A DNA stretch of 64,000 nucleotides from JAEXOD01 sp043805435 (lineage in GTDB: Bacteria > Bacteroidota > Ignavibacteria > Ignavibacteriales > Melioribacteraceae). Positions 61,779-64,000 of this stretch are shown in pieces. Position 1 is the first letter of the stretch. Every line of letters begins with the position of its first letter. A program made the translations under genes and the position numbers. The notes beneath the pieces are model-generated. The model saw only the letters and a list, made by a program, of their open reading frames with translations. It did no database searches and was not told the DNA's origin. The DNA lies in NCBI GenBank assembly GCA_043805435.1, contig JAZDHY010000022.1, positions 1 to 64,000 of the forward strand, given 5' to 3'.

Positions 61779-62294
61779 TTAGTTTAAGTTAATTAATGTT
61801 AATAGAACAACTTCTGTTTTTTTTATTTTTTTTGTTTCTAAAGTTAGTTTGGTAACAGGTTTATCGGAATTTTCTGTAAAAAACGTACATAAAATAGAAT
61901 TTTGTTTTTTTTCTTCAAATTTTATATTCTGCTTATTTAATTTATCCAAAATAGACTTGAATATTACTTTTGCTTTATTTTCCGGTTTGAAAAAAATTTT
62001 TAAAGAAATGAATTTTTTATCCTTAAATTCCGCATCCCATAATTCAATATTTTTATCAAAAAAACTACCCGAATGGAAATGATAACTTATACTGTTATTG
62101 CTATTTTGAGTAAAATATTCGTACAAATTACCGGAATACTTTTTGTTAATAACTTTTTTTATTTCTTCAACATTCATATTCCATTTTAAACTATCATATC
62201 CGTTTATACTTATATAATTTTTGCTACCGTTTTTAGAGCATCCCATTAATAGGAAAAAACAAAGAAAAATAAATACATAAGCTCTTTTTATCAT
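61779..62294 (-). CDS. Small lipoprotein of unknown function
   Basis: The 171-residue protein has a lipoprotein signal (AYVFIFLCFFLLMGCSKNG; lipobox LMGC with C19 as the lipid anchor). The mature part is short, basic and rich in Asn and Lys, with no recognisable domain (NGYDSLKWNMNVEEIKKVINKKY). It starts the transcript with the MFS transporter 19 bases downstream. Confidence 0.65.
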   Translation of the reverse strand: MIKRAYVFIFLCFFLLMGCSKNGSKNYISINGYDSLKWNMNVEEIKKVINKKYSGNLYEYFTQNSNNSISYHFHSGSFFDKNIELWDAEFKDKKFISLKIFFKPENKAKVIFKSILDKLNKQNIKFEEKKQNSILCTFFTENSDKPVTKLTLETKKIKKTEVVLLTLINLN

Positions 62295-62575
62295 TAAAAA
62301 AATTACTCCTTACTTTACATATTAATAATTAAAATATAACTAAAAAAAATACATAATATTTTACATTTATTCCTTAAAATAAATAAAATCTTATTCTTTT
62401 ATGATATTTATTTTTTAGAATTATAAAAAAGAAGCACTAATTAATAAAAATATGCTATATTATTTGCAATTATTAGTAAAAAGTATATAGTACTAAAATT
62501 TATTTATTTCATTTAATTAAATAAATTATTTAATTACAAGTTCAAATTTTTTTTAAATTTCCTATAAGTAATAAA

Positions 62576-63034
62576 ATGAACGAAAAAGCCGCAATTAAAG
62601 ATATAATTGTGAACAAAAAGGCAAGATTTGAGTATCATATCTTCACCACTTATGAAGCAGGTATTTCATTAGTTGGAACAGAAGTTAAGTCGCTAAGGAA
62701 CAAAAATGTTAACTTAACCGATAGTTACGCACTTTTAAAAGACGGTGAAGTATGGCTTGTTAATGCTCATATTGGTGTTTTTAAGCAAGGTAATTTAAAT
62801 AATCACGAACCGTTACGGAAAAGAAGACTTTTATTACATAAAGCCGAAATAAGGAAGTTATATAAGTTTCAAAAAGAAAAAGGTTATACTTTAGTTGCTT
62901 TAAGAATATATTTTAAGGATGGAAAGATTAAAGTTGAAATTGCCGTTGCCAAAGGTAAAAAAGAATATGATAAAAGAGAAGCTATTGCTAAAAAAGAAGC
63001 TATTATTGATATAAACAGAAAAAAAAGTTATTAG
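62576..63034 (+). CDS. smpB: SsrA-binding protein SmpB
   Basis: Binds tmRNA and the ribosome to rescue stalled translation. The 152-residue protein has the OB-fold core (ARFEYHIFTTYEAGISLVGTEVKSLR), HEPLRKRRLLLHKAEIRKL, and the basic C-terminal tail (KREAIAKKEAIIDINRKKSY). I found no tmRNA gene in the window. A 281-base AT-rich gap upstream separates it from the divergent lipoprotein gene. Confidence 0.97.
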   Translation: MNEKAAIKDIIVNKKARFEYHIFTTYEAGISLVGTEVKSLRNKNVNLTDSYALLKDGEVWLVNAHIGVFKQGNLNNHEPLRKRRLLLHKAEIRKLYKFQKEKGYTLVALRIYFKDGKIKVEIAVAKGKKEYDKREAIAKKEAIIDINRKKSY

Positions 63035-63053
63035 TTAAAATTAAGGTATAATA

Positions 63054-64000
63054 TTGGAAATAAAAAGGATATTCCCATCTGTAAATGAACAAATGGATAT
63101 TATAAAAAGGGGCACTTCGGAAATTATACCCGAAGAAGAATTGGTAAAAAAGATTGAAGAATCGATTAAAAGCGGTAATCCGTTAAAAATTAAGTTTGGC
63201 TGCGACCCTACACGCCCCGATTTACATTTGGGTCATTCCGTTGTTTTAAGAAAACTTGCTCAGTTTCAGGAATTAGGACATCACGCAATATTAATTATTG
63301 GTGATTTTACAGGTATGATTGGTGATCCTTCCGGAAGAAACGCAACCCGTCCGCCTTTAACAATGGAAGATACAAGAGAAAATGCTAAATCGTATTTAGA
63401 ACAAGCAGTTAAAATTTTAGATAAAGATGAAACCGAAGTTGTATTTAATTCCGATTGGCTTGGTAAAATGAATTTTGAAGATGTTATTAAATTAGCATCA
63501 AAATATACCGTTGCCCGAATGCTTGAAAGAGATGACTTTACAAAAAGATTTAAATCCGGCATTCCTATCAGCGTTCACGAATTTTTGTATCCCCTTGCGC
63601 AGGCAATGGATTCGGTTGCAATTAAAAGTGATGTGGAACTTGGCGGAACCGACCAAAAGTTTAATTTACTTGTAGGCCGCGATATTCAGCGCGAATACGG
63701 CATTATTCCTCAAGTAATAATCACCTTCCCTCTGCTTGTTGGTACCGACGGCGTTGAAAAGATGAGTAAGTCGTATAATAATTACATAGGCATTACAGAT
63801 AGTCCAAAAGATATTTTTGGAAAAACTTTATCAATTCCCGATTCTTTAATTTATACATATTACGAATTAACTACTGATGTTACAAATGAAGAATTAATTG
63901 ATATTAAAAGTTCACTTGCAAATCCTGAAACCAATCCAAGGAATTTGAAACGTGAATTGGCTAAAAAACTTGTTGCAATGTATCACTCAACCGAAGAGGC
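63054..64000 (+). CDS. tyrS: Tyrosyl-tRNA synthetase, partial at window end
   Basis: The class I synthetase charges tRNA-Tyr. The frame runs to the window edge (315 codons plus two bases). HLGH at 58-61 and KMSKS at 236-240 are the ATP-binding motifs, with GDFTGMIGDPSGR and GGTDQKFNLLVGRD between them. The start is TTG with AAGG seven bases upstream, giving MEIKRIFPSVNEQMD, which fits homologues. An ATG at 63093 is the shorter alternative. The C-terminal S4 RNA-binding domain would lie beyond the window. Confidence 0.95.
   Translation, partial: MEIKRIFPSVNEQMDIIKRGTSEIIPEEELVKKIEESIKSGNPLKIKFGCDPTRPDLHLGHSVVLRKLAQFQELGHHAILIIGDFTGMIGDPSGRNATRPPLTMEDTRENAKSYLEQAVKILDKDETEVVFNSDWLGKMNFEDVIKLASKYTVARMLERDDFTKRFKSGIPISVHEFLYPLAQAMDSVAIKSDVELGGTDQKFNLLVGRDIQREYGIIPQVIITFPLLVGTDGVEKMSKSYNNYIGITDSPKDIFGKTLSIPDSLIYTYYELTTDVTNEELIDIKSSLANPETNPRNLKRELAKKLVAMYHSTEE

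Noticed and set aside
62295..62575. tmRNA or tRNA gene upstream of smpB
   Set aside because: The 281 bases are almost pure A/T with no acceptor-stem-like or T-loop (GGTTCGANTCC) sequence.

Overview
The window is AT-rich chromosomal DNA from an anaerobic or facultative bacterium, packed with short gaps, ATGA/TAGTG-type overlaps and several TTG, GTG and probably one CTG start. The gene set (alternative GlmU, cdaA next to folP, parAB followed by a DUF5683 gene, a type 2 IPP isomerase beside a polyprenyl synthase, TonB receptor, [FeFe] hydrogenases, a sigma-54 type promoter) best fits the Bacteroidota/Chlorobiota/Ignavibacteriota group, probably an Ignavibacteria-like organism. This placement is inference from gene content; no rRNA is present. 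I saw no tRNA, CRISPR array, insertion sequence or prophage.

Layout. 1-7.0 kb (minus): fatty-acid/phospholipid cluster DUF177-rpmF-plsX-fabH-fabD-fabG-acpP-fabF-rnc. 7.2-12.3 kb (minus): sugar-phosphate isomerase, PTS enzyme I and HPr, polyprenyl diphosphate synthase, type 2 IPP isomerase. 12.4-14.5 kb (plus): a sugar-type MFS transporter and a methyltransferase. 14.5-16.6 kb (minus): small genes, a MerR regulator and aroQ. 16.6-26.9 kb: ppx/gppA, then a long minus-strand housekeeping stretch (parA-parB-DUF5683, metallo-hydrolase, CHAD, glycosyltransferase, cdaA, folP, nagA, rpe, PASTA protein). 27-32.9 kb (plus): peptide transporter, alternative GlmU, nagB, RqcH/NFACT. 33-39.8 kb (plus): TonB receptor followed by three signalling proteins. 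39.9-45.8 kb (plus): rhodanese, MauE-like protein, three family 9 glycosyltransferases, homocysteine methyltransferase, ispE. 45.8-47.2 kb (minus): a RegB-like membrane kinase.

The most notable region is 47.2-59.6 kb (minus): one apparent operon with two complete HydABC-type [FeFe] hydrogenases (hydC2-hydB2-hydA2 and hydC1-hydB1-hydA1). Between them lie a [FeFe]-hydrogenase/histidine-kinase fusion that looks like an H2 sensor, two stand-alone receiver proteins and a REC-PAS-kinase. A near-consensus sigma-54 promoter lies just upstream of hydC2 and a strong intrinsic terminator follows hydA1. The two HydB subunits differ in iron-sulfur domains, which suggests one electron-bifurcating enzyme and one simpler NADH-linked enzyme, with the signalling genes adjusting expression to H2. 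Maturases HydE, HydF and HydG are not in the window.

59.6-64 kb: a secreted protein, a second sugar-type MFS transporter, a lipoprotein, smpB, and tyrS cut by the window end.
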